This document shows, one piece after another, positions 53,741 to 63,258 of a DNA stretch of 64,000 bases. A program made the translations under genes and the position numbers. The DNA is from JAGTVG01 sp963699805 (GTDB lineage Bacteria > Bacteroidota > Bacteroidia > Cytophagales > Cyclobacteriaceae): the NCBI GenBank assembly GCA_963699805.1, contig CAVOVH010000005.1:868001-932000 (forward strand). Direction: 5' to 3'. Under the pieces are notes generated by a model that saw nothing but the letters and a program-made list of their open reading frames with translations, made no database searches and had not been told where the DNA came from. Position 1 is the stretch's first letter. Each line of letters begins with the position of its first letter.

Positions 53741-56521
53741 ATGGCAGATAAAAAATTGTTTTTACTTGACGCGATGGCCCTGATTTACCGTGCCCATTTC
53801 GCATTCAGTAAAATTCCGCGTATCAATTCAAAGGGAATGAATACCGGGGCAGTACTCGGTTTTACCAACAGCCTTCTGGATGTGATCAACAAGGAAGCTC
53901 CCAGTCATCTTGCCGTCGCTTTTGATACCCATGCGCCAACTTTCCGGCATGCACTTTATGAAGACTATAAGGCCACCCGGCAGGAACAGCCTGAAGATAT
54001 CGAATTTGCTATTCCCGTAATTAAGGATCTGGTGGAGGCTTTCCGCATTCAAGTCATGGAGCTGGATGGGTATGAAGCGGATGATATCATCGGAACCATT
54101 GCGAAAAAGGCAGCATCTAGTGGATTTGTTGTCTATATGATGACACCTGATAAAGATTATTCACAGCTGGTGGAGGATTCCATATTTCTCTATAAACCGG
54201 CTTATATGGGAAATGCCGTTGATATTCTGGGTGTGAAGGAAGTGCTTAAAAAGTTCGAAATTGAAAAAGTGGACCAGGTCCGTGATCTCCTGGGACTGAT
54301 GGGGGATTCGGTCGATAATGTCCCGGGTATTCCGGGAGTGGGAGCCAAAACAGCTGTTAAATTCATCCGGGAATTTGGGAGTGTCGAAAACCTGGTAAAA
54401 AATACCAGTCTGTTGCAGGGGAAATTAAAGGAAAAGGTAGAAGAATTTGCCAGTCAAGCTATTCTTTCAAAAGAACTTGTCACGATCAATGTGGATGTTC
54501 CGATCCCTTTTGATTTAGATAAGATGAAATTCTCGGAACCTGACAAAGAAAAGCTTAAAGTAATTTTTGAAGAGCTGGAGTTCAGAACCCTCGCCAAGCG
54601 TGTGTTTGGGGAAGGGGCCATAACAGGATCGGAAGATTCCGGACAATTGTCGATGTTCCAGAATCGCGAGTCCGATACCTCCACATTTGAAATAAAAAAT
54701 GATAAATATAAAACACTGGATGATGTTCCGCATGATTATAAGCTGTTAGAGAAGGAAGAAGATCTCAAGAAGTTAAACGAAATGTTGAAGGGATATCAGG
54801 AAATTTGTTTTGATACGGAGACAACAGGGGTGAATCCGCTGGAAGCCGACCTGGTCGGACTTTCATTTTCAGTGAAAAAAGGAGAAGCTTATTATATTCC
54901 TGTACCTGAAGATCCGGAAAGGGTAAAATCCATTTTGAATCACATCCGCGGATCCCTTGAAGATCCATCGATCTGTAAGATTGGCCAGAACATCAAATAT
55001 GATATCCTGGTACTGAAAAAATATGGAGTAGAAGTAAAAGGAGTTCTTTTTGATACCATGATCGCACATTATCTGTTCGAACCGGAAGGCCGCCATAACA
55101 TGGATGTGCTCGCTGAAAATTACCTGGGGTATTCACCCGTATCCATTGAGTCACTGATCGGTAAGAAAGGCAAGAACCAGACTACCATGAGGGAGGTGGA
55201 CATCGATCAGGTCTATCAATATGCCTGTGAAGACGCAGATATCACCCTTCAGTTGAAAGAGGCTTTTGAGCCTGTTCTTAAAGAAAAAGGGATCCTGAAG
55301 CTTTTTGAGGAGGTAGAATGTCCTTTGATCTATGTGCTGGCTGATATGGAATTCAACGGGGTGAATGTAGACCCGGAAACATTGGCCGTACTTTCCAAGG
55401 AAATGGCCATCGAATCCGAAAAGCTCGAAAAGGAGATCTACCGGCTTGCAGGAATTGAGTTTAACATCGCTTCTCCCAAACAGCTGGGCGAAATACTTTT
55501 CGATGTGCTTAAACTCATTGAAAATCCAAAAAAAACAAAAACGGGACAGTATGCCACCGGTGAAGAAATATTGTCGAAGCTCGCTGGTGAACATCCGATC
55601 GTCGGAAAGATCCTGGAATACCGGGAAGTTCAGAAATTAAAATCGACTTATGTTGATGCCCTGCCTACGATGATCAGCACCCGGGATGGACGTGTACACA
55701 CTTCCTTCAACCAGACCATAGCGGCAACTGGACGACTCAGTTCCACCAACCCGAATTTACAGAATATCCCCATCCGGACAGAAAAGGGTCGCGAGATCCG
55801 GAAAGCTTTTATCGCCTCGGATTCAAAACATACGATTTTATCGGTGGATTATTCACAGATCGAGCTTCGGATCATGGCTGCCTTTTCGGAGGATGCCAGC
55901 ATGATCCAGGCTTTCAGAGAAGGCCGGGATATTCATGCCATCACAGCCAGTAAAATATTCCGCGTACCTCTGGAAGAGGTGACCGGAGATATGAGAAGAA
56001 TAGCCAAAACTGCAAATTTTGGGATCATCTATGGAATTTCAGCTTTTGGCCTGTCGCAACGACTCAATATTTCCCGGAAGGAAGCTACAGATATCATCGA
56101 TGCCTATTTTAAGGAATTCCCATCCGTTAAAAAATATATGGACCGGGTAATCAACAAGGCAAAGGAAAATGAATATGTGGAAACCATCCTGGGTCGCCGG
56201 AGATACCTCAGGGATATCAATTCCCGTAATGCCACCATGCGCGGTTTTGCAGAACGAAATGCCATCAATGCGCCCATACAGGGTAGTGCGGCCGATCTGA
56301 TCAAGGTGGCCATGATCCATATTTTTGATTTCATGCTGGAAAACAAAATGAAATCCAAAATGATCCTTCAGGTTCATGATGAACTGGTATTTGATGTTTA
56401 CCGGCCAGAGTTGAAAAAACTGGAACCTGAAGTAATTGAACTTATGAAAACAGCGATACCCTTGAAAGTCCCGGTGGAGGTGGAATCGGGAACCGGTTCA
56501 CACTGGCTTGAAGCACATTGA
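53741..56521 (+). CDS. polA: DNA polymerase I
   Basis: The 926-residue enzyme has three domains. The 5'-3' exonuclease is at about 1-290 (FLLDAMALIYRAHFA, ELDGYEADDIIGT, GVGAKTAVKFIREFG). The 3'-5' exonuclease of about 330-510 keeps acidic residues (CFDTETTGVNPLEAD, KIGQNIKYDI, YACEDADITLQL), so proofreading is likely active. The polymerase of about 530-926 has motif A (LSVDYSQIELRIM), the O-helix (RRIAKTANFGIIYGIS) and motif C (LQVHDELVFDV). It acts in Okazaki-fragment processing and DNA repair. A glycosidase-like lipoprotein gene follows 26 bases later. Confidence 0.97.
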   Translation: MADKKLFLLDAMALIYRAHFAFSKIPRINSKGMNTGAVLGFTNSLLDVINKEAPSHLAVAFDTHAPTFRHALYEDYKATRQEQPEDIEFAIPVIKDLVEAFRIQVMELDGYEADDIIGTIAKKAASSGFVVYMMTPDKDYSQLVEDSIFLYKPAYMGNAVDILGVKEVLKKFEIEKVDQVRDLLGLMGDSVDNVPGIPGVGAKTAVKFIREFGSVENLVKNTSLLQGKLKEKVEEFASQAILSKELVTINVDVPIPFDLDKMKFSEPDKEKLKVIFEELEFRTLAKRVFGEGAITGSEDSGQLSMFQNRESDTSTFEIKNDKYKTLDDVPHDYKLLEKEEDLKKLNEMLKGYQEICFDTETTGVNPLEADLVGLSFSVKKGEAYYIPVPEDPERVKSILNHIRGSLEDPSICKIGQNIKYDILVLKKYGVEVKGVLFDTMIAHYLFEPEGRHNMDVLAENYLGYSPVSIESLIGKKGKNQTTMREVDIDQVYQYACEDADITLQLKEAFEPVLKEKGILKLFEEVECPLIYVLADMEFNGVNVDPETLAVLSKEMAIESEKLEKEIYRLAGIEFNIASPKQLGEILFDVLKLIENPKKTKTGQYATGEEILSKLAGEHPIVGKILEYREVQKLKSTYVDALPTMISTRDGRVHTSFNQTIAATGRLSSTNPNLQNIPIRTEKGREIRKAFIASDSKHTILSVDYSQIELRIMAAFSEDASMIQAFREGRDIHAITASKIFRVPLEEVTGDMRRIAKTANFGIIYGISAFGLSQRLNISRKEATDIIDAYFKEFPSVKKYMDRVINKAKENEYVETILGRRRYLRDINSRNATMRGFAERNAINAPIQGSAADLIKVAMIHIFDFMLENKMKSKMILQVHDELVFDVYRPELKKLEPEVIELMKTAIPLKVPVEVESGTGSHWLEAH

Positions 56522-56547
56522 TATACATCTAATGATCATAAAATACC

Positions 56548-58398
56548 ATGGACAGATTTTTTCACAGATTATTTTTTTTATCTTTCATTTTCCCATTGTT
56601 CATCAGTTGTACTTCCAGAAAGATCGATTATACACCTCACATTGAGGGGGAGTTAAAACAGTGGCATAAAATTATCTTCACCTTTAACGGTCCCGAGACC
56701 AGTGAAACGGACACCCTGAATCCATTCCTGAATTACAGGATGGAGATATTTTTTTACAAGAATGACAGGGAGTTACTTATTCCCGGTTATTTTGCTGCCG
56801 ATGGGAACAGTGCTGAGACCGGTGCCGCATCAGGGAATAAATGGCAGGCAATCTTCTGCCCCAATGACTACGGTTTATGGAATTACCAGGTTACATTTCT
56901 GAAAGGGAAGAACATTGCAGTGGATGGGAATCCGGAAGAAGCGGAAAGGGTATATTTTGATGGTTTTGAAGGAGAATTATTCATTCAGCCTACAGACAAA
57001 CAAGGGAAGGATTTCCGTGCCCAGGGAAGGATCCGTTATGTGGGCGGGCACCATCTGCAATTTCAGGGCAGTGAAAATTATTTTTTAAAGGCTGGAGCCG
57101 ACAGTCCTGAGAATTTTCTTGCCTACAAGGAATTTGATGGTACATATTATGGAGGGGATGGGAGCCGGCGATTGGGTGAGGCAGGTCCGAATGAATCACT
57201 CCACACCTACCAACCTCATTTGAATGACTGGAAAGTGGGAGATCCTACCTGGAAGGAAGGGAAAGGGAAAGGCATCATTGGCGCCCTGAACTATCTTTCC
57301 TCCGTGGGAATGAACTCCGTTTATATGATCACCAACAACGTGGGGGGAGATGGAAAGGATGTATTTCCTTGGGTCTCTTATGATGGAGATTTTACACAGT
57401 TTGATATCAGTAAGCTGGCACAATGGGAAATTGTTTTTTCACATATGGATGTGCTGGGTCTCATGTGTCATTTTGTTACCCAAGAAACGGAAAATGAACT
57501 TCTGCTGGACAGTGGTAACCTGGGATTGAAGCGGAAATTGTATTACCGTGAACTCATCGCACGGTTTTCACACCACCTGGGGACTACCTGGAACCTTGGA
57601 GAGGAGAATGGTCTGGCTCCGTGGCTTGGATATGGGCAAACGGATCAACAAAGAAAAGACATGGCCAAATATATCAAGGAGACAGATCCGTATGATAATT
57701 TTGTGGTGGTCCACACCCTTTCCGATCCGGATCTGAGAAATAATATTCTGGAGCAATTGCTGGGATTCCCTTATATCGATGGTCCGAGCCTTCAGACTGA
57801 AGTTGGTTCGGTACATGCTGAGACGTTGAAATGGAGAAAACTCTCAAAAGGACGAGGAAAACCCTGGGTTGTCTGTAGTGACGAGATCGGGCCAGCCGAT
57901 ACCGGGGCAAAACCGGATCAGATGGATGCCAATCATGACCGGATCCGAAGACAGGTACTTTGGGGCAACCTTATGGCGGGAGGTGGAGGCGTAGAATGGT
58001 ATTTTGGATATAATTATCCAAACAATGACCTGAATTGTGAGGACTGGCGATCAAGAAGTAACCTGTGGAAACAAACGAAGATTGCCATTGATTTTTTCCA
58101 GGAATACCTTCCGTTTCAGCGGATGCAACCGGCAGACCAGTTGGTATCCCCCCTCTCAAATTATGCATTGGTTGCTGAAGATGAGATTCTGGTCGTTTAC
58201 ATACCTGCGGGTGGTGCCTCCTCCATCCGGTTAAATCCTTTAAATGTGTATACCCTTCAATGGTATAACCCGGTTGAAGGCGGAGAATTGATCCGGGAAG
58301 ATTCAACCCGTTATACGGCGAAAATGGATCTGAACTTTAAAATAAAAAGCCGGGATACTGGTCAGGACTGGGTAGCTTTATTCCGGCTTGTTGATTGA
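56548..58398 (+). CDS. DUF5060-type glycoside hydrolase-like lipoprotein
   Basis: The 616 residues begin with a lipoprotein signal (FPLFISC, Cys21). The first 100 or so residues are a beta-sandwich of the DUF5060 kind (WHKIIFTFNGPET, YRMEIFFY, WQAIFCPNDYGLWNYQVTF). A TIM-barrel-like domain follows (GALNYLSSVGMNSVYMITNN, SHHLGTTWNLGEENG with a candidate catalytic Glu, WVVCSDEIGPAD with a second Glu). The end (LVVYIPAGGASSIRLNP) resembles the C-terminal domain of putative collagen-binding/DUF4038-like enzymes. It probably cleaves a polysaccharide outside the cell. The substrate is not known. Confidence 0.75.
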   Translation: MDRFFHRLFFLSFIFPLFISCTSRKIDYTPHIEGELKQWHKIIFTFNGPETSETDTLNPFLNYRMEIFFYKNDRELLIPGYFAADGNSAETGAASGNKWQAIFCPNDYGLWNYQVTFLKGKNIAVDGNPEEAERVYFDGFEGELFIQPTDKQGKDFRAQGRIRYVGGHHLQFQGSENYFLKAGADSPENFLAYKEFDGTYYGGDGSRRLGEAGPNESLHTYQPHLNDWKVGDPTWKEGKGKGIIGALNYLSSVGMNSVYMITNNVGGDGKDVFPWVSYDGDFTQFDISKLAQWEIVFSHMDVLGLMCHFVTQETENELLLDSGNLGLKRKLYYRELIARFSHHLGTTWNLGEENGLAPWLGYGQTDQQRKDMAKYIKETDPYDNFVVVHTLSDPDLRNNILEQLLGFPYIDGPSLQTEVGSVHAETLKWRKLSKGRGKPWVVCSDEIGPADTGAKPDQMDANHDRIRRQVLWGNLMAGGGGVEWYFGYNYPNNDLNCEDWRSRSNLWKQTKIAIDFFQEYLPFQRMQPADQLVSPLSNYALVAEDEILVVYIPAGGASSIRLNPLNVYTLQWYNPVEGGELIREDSTRYTAKMDLNFKIKSRDTGQDWVALFRLVD

Positions 58399-58570
58399 AA
58401 ATAAGATCCAGAATAAAATAAATGGAACGCCTTTCCTAAAAATCATGAATTAGACCTGGGAAAAATCCCGGTTAAAAACTTATAAGAAAGATTGATTGAA
58501 AAAATGGAAGGTACATTAAATGCCAGTGATCTGGCCCTGAAATTTGAATTTAAAAAACAAAGGATCTGAA

Positions 58571-59524
58571 ATGAGGATTGATCATATTCCCGAAAAGAAA
58601 GACATTCTTGAATCCTATGAAAGGATCAGGAATAAAATACATAAAACTCAGGTAATGACTTCCCGGTTTATTGATCAGATGGCCGGAACCCATATCTATT
58701 TCAAATGTGAGAATTTCCAGAAGGTGGGGGCTTTCAAAGCCAGGGGAGCCACGAATGCTTCCTTTTCATTGACCCATGATCTGTTAGAGAAGGGAATTGC
58801 CACTCATTCTTCCGGTAATCATGCGCAAGCCCTTGCGTTTGCCGCAAGCCTGTTAAAGACACGCGCCTACGTCATCATGCCCAGGAATGCACCTATTGTC
58901 AAGGTGAATGCAGTGAAATCTTATGGTGCCCAAATCGTATTTTGTGAACCTACCCTTGAAGCCAGGGAAAATGAACTCAACCGGATCGTGGAACAGACTG
59001 GTGCCTATTTTATTCATCCCTACAATGATTATGATGTCATTGCAGGTCAGGCAACGGCTGCATATGAGTTATTTGATCAGGTATCACCCCTTGATGCCGT
59101 AATCACGCCAGTGGGTGGTGGAGGCTTATTGAGTGGTACTGCCCTCTCAGCAAAATATTTCTCAGGACACACCCAAATTTTTGCCGCTGAACCGGAAGGA
59201 GCCAGGGATGCATTTTTATCCCTCCAGGAGAACCGGATCATACCCTCAGTCAAGCCTGAGACCATTGCCGACGGATTGCTTACCTCCCTGGGAACCCGGA
59301 CCTTTCCCATCATCCGTGAACATGTGGAACGGATCATCCTGGTGTCAGATGAGGAAATTATACGGGCCATGAAATTGATCTGGGAAAGAATGAAGATCAT
59401 CGTGGAGCCATCGGCTGCTGTGGCACTGGCCGCAATCCTGAAAGAAAAATCTTTTTTTAAGGACTTGAAGATTGGGATCATACTTTCAGGCGGAAATGTT
59501 GACATTCATAAACTACCTTTTTAG
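58571..59524 (+). CDS. threonine dehydratase/serine racemase-like PLP enzyme
   Basis: I start at the ATG at 58571 (MRIDHIPEKKDILESYERI), giving 317 residues; an upstream TTG at 58544 is less likely. Fold-type II features are clear: PLP Lys in KVGAFKARGATNAS, the phosphate loop SSGNHAQALA, the glycine loop VGGGGLLSG, and EPSAAVALAAIL near the end. It deaminates threonine or serine to a 2-oxo acid, or racemises serine. There is no C-terminal ACT domain, so it is not the feedback-regulated biosynthetic IlvA. An ALDH gene follows after 34 bases. Confidence 0.88.
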   Translation: MRIDHIPEKKDILESYERIRNKIHKTQVMTSRFIDQMAGTHIYFKCENFQKVGAFKARGATNASFSLTHDLLEKGIATHSSGNHAQALAFAASLLKTRAYVIMPRNAPIVKVNAVKSYGAQIVFCEPTLEARENELNRIVEQTGAYFIHPYNDYDVIAGQATAAYELFDQVSPLDAVITPVGGGGLLSGTALSAKYFSGHTQIFAAEPEGARDAFLSLQENRIIPSVKPETIADGLLTSLGTRTFPIIREHVERIILVSDEEIIRAMKLIWERMKIIVEPSAAVALAAILKEKSFFKDLKIGIILSGGNVDIHKLPF

Positions 59525-59558
59525 ATTTTAACATAAATAATCCCAAAAACATAAAACC

Positions 59559-61106
59559 ATGGCTGCTTCATTGATCGATCATATCCTGGATTCACTCGGA
59601 ATCGAATCCGAAAATCCCGGGGCATCTACCGGGACACACTGGTATGCAGGTAAAGACGAACAGTTACATTCATTCTCTCCGGTAGATGGCCTGAAGATCG
59701 CTTCTGTGAATTTACCGGATGCCGGTCATTATGAACAGGTGATCAAGACTGCCCAGAAGGCCTTCCTGGAATGGCGGCTGATTCCAGCCCCGAGAAGGGG
59801 AGAAATTGTACGCCAGATTGGTGTTGAGCTTCGGGAATATAAGGAACCGCTGGGTAAACTGGTAACCTATGAGATGGGCAAATCCCTTCAGGAAGGATTG
59901 GGAGAGGTGCAGGAAATGATCGATATATGCGATTATGCCGTTGGTCTTTCAAGACAGCTTTGTGGACTCACCATGCATTCCGAAAGACCTTCCCACCGGA
60001 TGTATGAACAATACCATCCACTTGGACCTGTCGGGATCATTTCCGCTTTTAATTTCCCTGTCGCCGTATGGTCTTGGAATGCAATGATCGCCCTGGTCTG
60101 CGGGGATGTATGCATCTGGAAACCCTCCGAAAAAGTGCCCCTCTGTGCCGTGGCCTGTCAGAAGATCATCGCACGGGTATTCAGGAAAAATGGAATACCT
60201 GAAGGGGTGTGCAACCTGTTGGCCGGCGATTATCGTACTGGCCGGTTGATGGCAAAAGATAGCCGGTTGCCTCTTATTTCTGCTACTGGGTCTACCACGA
60301 TGGGCCAATCGGTTGGGGAAATGGTCGGAGCCCGGCTGGGCAGATCAATCCTTGAGCTTGGCGGGAACAACGCAATTATCATCAGCCAGCATGCCGATCT
60401 CAGTCTGGCACTGAATTCTGCCTTGTTTGGGGCTGTGGGTACGGCAGGACAACGATGTACGACCACCCGTAGACTGATTATTCAGGAATCGGTATTTGAC
60501 GAATTTAAAGAAAGACTGGTGCATGCCTACGGGCAGTTATGCATCGGGAATCCACTTGATGAATCCATGCACATCGGACCGCTCATCGACCGGGATGCAG
60601 TCCGGATGTATCAGGAAGCCCTTATCAAATTAAAAGAAGAAGGCGGGATCCCCATTATTGAAGGAGAAGTACTGGAAGGCGAGCATTATACTTCAGGCTG
60701 TTATGTCAAACCTGCTATCTACCTGGTCAAGAATGATTACCGAATGGTACAACACGAAACATTTGCGCCCATATTGTACCTGATCAAATATTCAAAATTT
60801 GAAGAGGCCATCCGGATCCATAATGGTGTTCCCCAGGGATTAAGCTCGTCGATCATGAGCAACAATCTCCGTGAAACGGAATTATTTCTTTCACATGCAG
60901 GTTCCGATTGTGGGATTGCCAACGTCAATATTGGTACTTCCGGGGCAGAGATCGGGGGAGCGTTTGGTGGTGAAAAGGACACAGGAGGAGGCAGGGAATC
61001 CGGTTCGGATGTATGGAAGTTTTACATGCGACGCCAGACCAATACGATTAATTACGGGGATAAAATACCACTGGCTCAGGGGATTAAGTTTGACATTGGC
61101 GAATAA
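59559..61106 (+). CDS. aldehyde dehydrogenase, ALDH7-like (aminoadipate semialdehyde type)
   Basis: The 515 residues form a complete ALDH: cofactor-binding NFPVAVWSWNAM and KPSEKVPLCAVA, ATGSTTMGQSVGE, the catalytic Glu in ILELGGNNAIII, and the nucleophile Cys300 in GTAGQRCTTTRR. The GGNNAI variant and the end NVNIGTSGAEIGGAFGGEKDTGGGRESGSD, seen here in part, are typical of ALDH7A1 relatives that oxidise alpha-aminoadipate semialdehyde in lysine breakdown. It probably uses NAD+ in the cytosol. Other lysine genes are not in the window. Confidence 0.87.
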   Translation: MAASLIDHILDSLGIESENPGASTGTHWYAGKDEQLHSFSPVDGLKIASVNLPDAGHYEQVIKTAQKAFLEWRLIPAPRRGEIVRQIGVELREYKEPLGKLVTYEMGKSLQEGLGEVQEMIDICDYAVGLSRQLCGLTMHSERPSHRMYEQYHPLGPVGIISAFNFPVAVWSWNAMIALVCGDVCIWKPSEKVPLCAVACQKIIARVFRKNGIPEGVCNLLAGDYRTGRLMAKDSRLPLISATGSTTMGQSVGEMVGARLGRSILELGGNNAIIISQHADLSLALNSALFGAVGTAGQRCTTTRRLIIQESVFDEFKERLVHAYGQLCIGNPLDESMHIGPLIDRDAVRMYQEALIKLKEEGGIPIIEGEVLEGEHYTSGCYVKPAIYLVKNDYRMVQHETFAPILYLIKYSKFEEAIRIHNGVPQGLSSSIMSNNLRETELFLSHAGSDCGIANVNIGTSGAEIGGAFGGEKDTGGGRESGSDVWKFYMRRQTNTINYGDKIPLAQGIKFDIGE

Positions 61107-61213
61107 ATAACCCATTTACCAAGAAAAATTTTTAACAATTAAAACAATTCAATAAAAAACCTTAAATTAGGCACATCAAAATTTTGATCATAAGCAATTC
61201 ACGTTACTGAGCC

Positions 61214-61633
61214 ATGGCAGATTCTTCGAAAGTAAAATTTAAAGCGGTCATGCTAATTGATGATAATGAGATCGACAATCTCATAAATCAAAAAATGATA
61301 GAAGCGGCTGATATCACCGAAAATATATACACCCATACCGGCGCAAAAAGTGCCATTGAATTCCTGAAAAACCTCGAAAAGATTGAACAGGTGGGGAATG
61401 ATATTTTACCGGAAGTCATTTTTCTTGATATTGATATGCCTTTAATGGATGGATTTCAATTCCTTGAAGAATTTGAAAAGCTCACTGCCAGGACCAAGGA
61501 CAAATGTAAGATCGTGATGTTAACTTCTTCCATTAATCCCCAGGATGTAAATAAATCTAAAAACTACCAGTACGTAAAAAAATACATCAATAAACCTTTA
61601 TCTCAGGAGAACCTGGAAAATTTATCCCTTTGA
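61214..61633 (+). CDS. single-domain response regulator
   Basis: The 139 residues are a receiver domain alone: the acidic pair Asp16-Asp17 (MLIDDNEID), phospho-acceptor Asp72 (VIFLDIDMPLMDG), the switch Thr/Ser in IVMLTSS, and Lys in YINKPLSQENL. It has no output domain, so it would act by protein contact or as a phosphorelay. The large sensor kinase at 47.8-51.6 kb lacks a receiver and is a possible partner, though nothing in the sequence shows this. Its TGA stop abuts the stop of the convergent gene. Confidence 0.92.
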   Translation: MADSSKVKFKAVMLIDDNEIDNLINQKMIEAADITENIYTHTGAKSAIEFLKNLEKIEQVGNDILPEVIFLDIDMPLMDGFQFLEEFEKLTARTKDKCKIVMLTSSINPQDVNKSKNYQYVKKYINKPLSQENLENLSL

Positions 61634-63082
61634 TCAGTCTGCGGATAACTGTTGGATCAGTGCATCATCGAAGGGGATCAGCAAAGTGGGTGTGAAATTG
61701 ATATATTCATAAGTCTTTAATTTTTCAACCAGTGAAACAATTTTTTCGTATTTGTTTTTCTTTGCATCGCTCAGACTCACTTTCAGTATTTTGGACAGGA
61801 CCAGCAGGTGTTCACATTTTTCCTTGCTCAACAGGCGGATCTGCCGCTGGATGCTGTTGATCAATTGATGAAACAGGTCGTAATCATTCAACAGGCAGTA
61901 CTGAAGGGCAAGCAGAAGTTTGGCTTCAAGATATGCAAATGGAAATTTCTTCAGACTTACCTCATTCAATAACTGATTCAGCCATCTCGCAGCTTCATCA
62001 TATTTTTTGACATAATAACAGGATAAAGCCCGAAAACTGTAATAAACAAAATGATTGGGCACATCGTTTGGATCACTTTCGAAATCAAGAAACAAACCGT
62101 CGTTTTCCTGATAGATCTTGTCGAGTGTATCCATCCTTTGGTGCCGGATGATTTTACTGATCAGGAATTGCCCCGGAAAGGTATACAGATAGTAATTGGT
62201 CAGGAGAGAGGCAATCGATTCATTGACCAATTCGTAGAATTCCTCCGCTTTCCGATATACCCTGTAATGATTGTAATATTCCAGTTTTAAGAATTCGAAA
62301 ACAGCCTGTAAATGATAATAGATCGTATCGAGCTGATAGAAATTAAAGATCTTCTGAACGTTTGCCAGGATATCCTCAATGGGTTCCAGCTCCATTTCCA
62401 GTTTTTCATCGTTTTCAAGGAATAACCTGTGAAAAATATTGAGGCAGCTTTTATAAACATAGAGGCGATGAGATTCATACATGGAACAGACATTGTTAAT
62501 CTCCCTGGCGAGCAATTTTAATTCCAGATCCGATCTTTCCAATCTCCCTTTCAACGTAAATTCTCCATATTTCTTAAAATATTCAGCCAAAAGGTCTTCA
62601 GCCTTATCTACGGTCAGCATATAGGCTACATGCTTATTGTAATGTTGCGAATAACTGAAAAAATCTGTTGAATTGATGTGGAGCTTTTTCAATGATTTAT
62701 ATACAATGGTCAGTTCGTTTGACAGATCATAATCGAGAAGTTCCTTTTCCAGCTTTTTCAGTGTGGCGATGGCGATTGTTTTCTTTTTTGTAAAAAGGAT
62801 CTCATTGATATTGGAGACTTTCTTCAGGATATCGGCCCTTGGATTTTCCATTTGTTGGAGCAGATATTCTTCTATTCGCTGGTTCAACCTCGATCGCAGG
62901 GTATAATAGGCATTGGTATTTACCTCGAGCTCATCCATGATCTTGGCATCTGACTGATGCTTTTCACGCATTGATTGCAATAAATAAGCAGATTTTTCCG
63001 CGTTGCTCTCGATGAGTGAATTATAAATGGCCTGATAATCTTCTGCAGATAATTGTCTGATGATGTTTTTTAGCTTCGCCAT
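61634..63082 (-). CDS. helical-repeat protein of unknown function
   Basis: The 482 residues are nearly all helical and rich in Leu, Tyr and Lys. Repeated pairs of helices (VYRKAEEFYELVNESIASLLTN, KYDEAARWLNQLLNEVSLK) look like a TPR-type superhelix. There is no signal peptide or catalytic motif. It is typical of large cytosolic scaffold proteins of Bacteroidota, and I cannot give it a family name. It converges with the single-domain response regulator, and the two stops are back to back in TGATCA. Confidence 0.65.
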   Translation of the reverse strand: MAKLKNIIRQLSAEDYQAIYNSLIESNAEKSAYLLQSMREKHQSDAKIMDELEVNTNAYYTLRSRLNQRIEEYLLQQMENPRADILKKVSNINEILFTKKKTIAIATLKKLEKELLDYDLSNELTIVYKSLKKLHINSTDFFSYSQHYNKHVAYMLTVDKAEDLLAEYFKKYGEFTLKGRLERSDLELKLLAREINNVCSMYESHRLYVYKSCLNIFHRLFLENDEKLEMELEPIEDILANVQKIFNFYQLDTIYYHLQAVFEFLKLEYYNHYRVYRKAEEFYELVNESIASLLTNYYLYTFPGQFLISKIIRHQRMDTLDKIYQENDGLFLDFESDPNDVPNHFVYYSFRALSCYYVKKYDEAARWLNQLLNEVSLKKFPFAYLEAKLLLALQYCLLNDYDLFHQLINSIQRQIRLLSKEKCEHLLVLSKILKVSLSDAKKNKYEKIVSLVEKLKTYEYINFTPTLLIPFDDALIQQLSAD

Positions 63083-63258
63083 GAATAATGACTGATTTTA
63101 AAAATATATTGCCCGTGTAAATTGATACTAAAAATAGAATTTTTTAAATGTAATATTTTTATATAAAAATTAATAATTTTCAAATCAAATTCGGCGATAA
63201 ATGGGGCAATTGGAGACAGGGAAGATTCCTTCCCTGCATTTATTGGTAGACTCGATTT

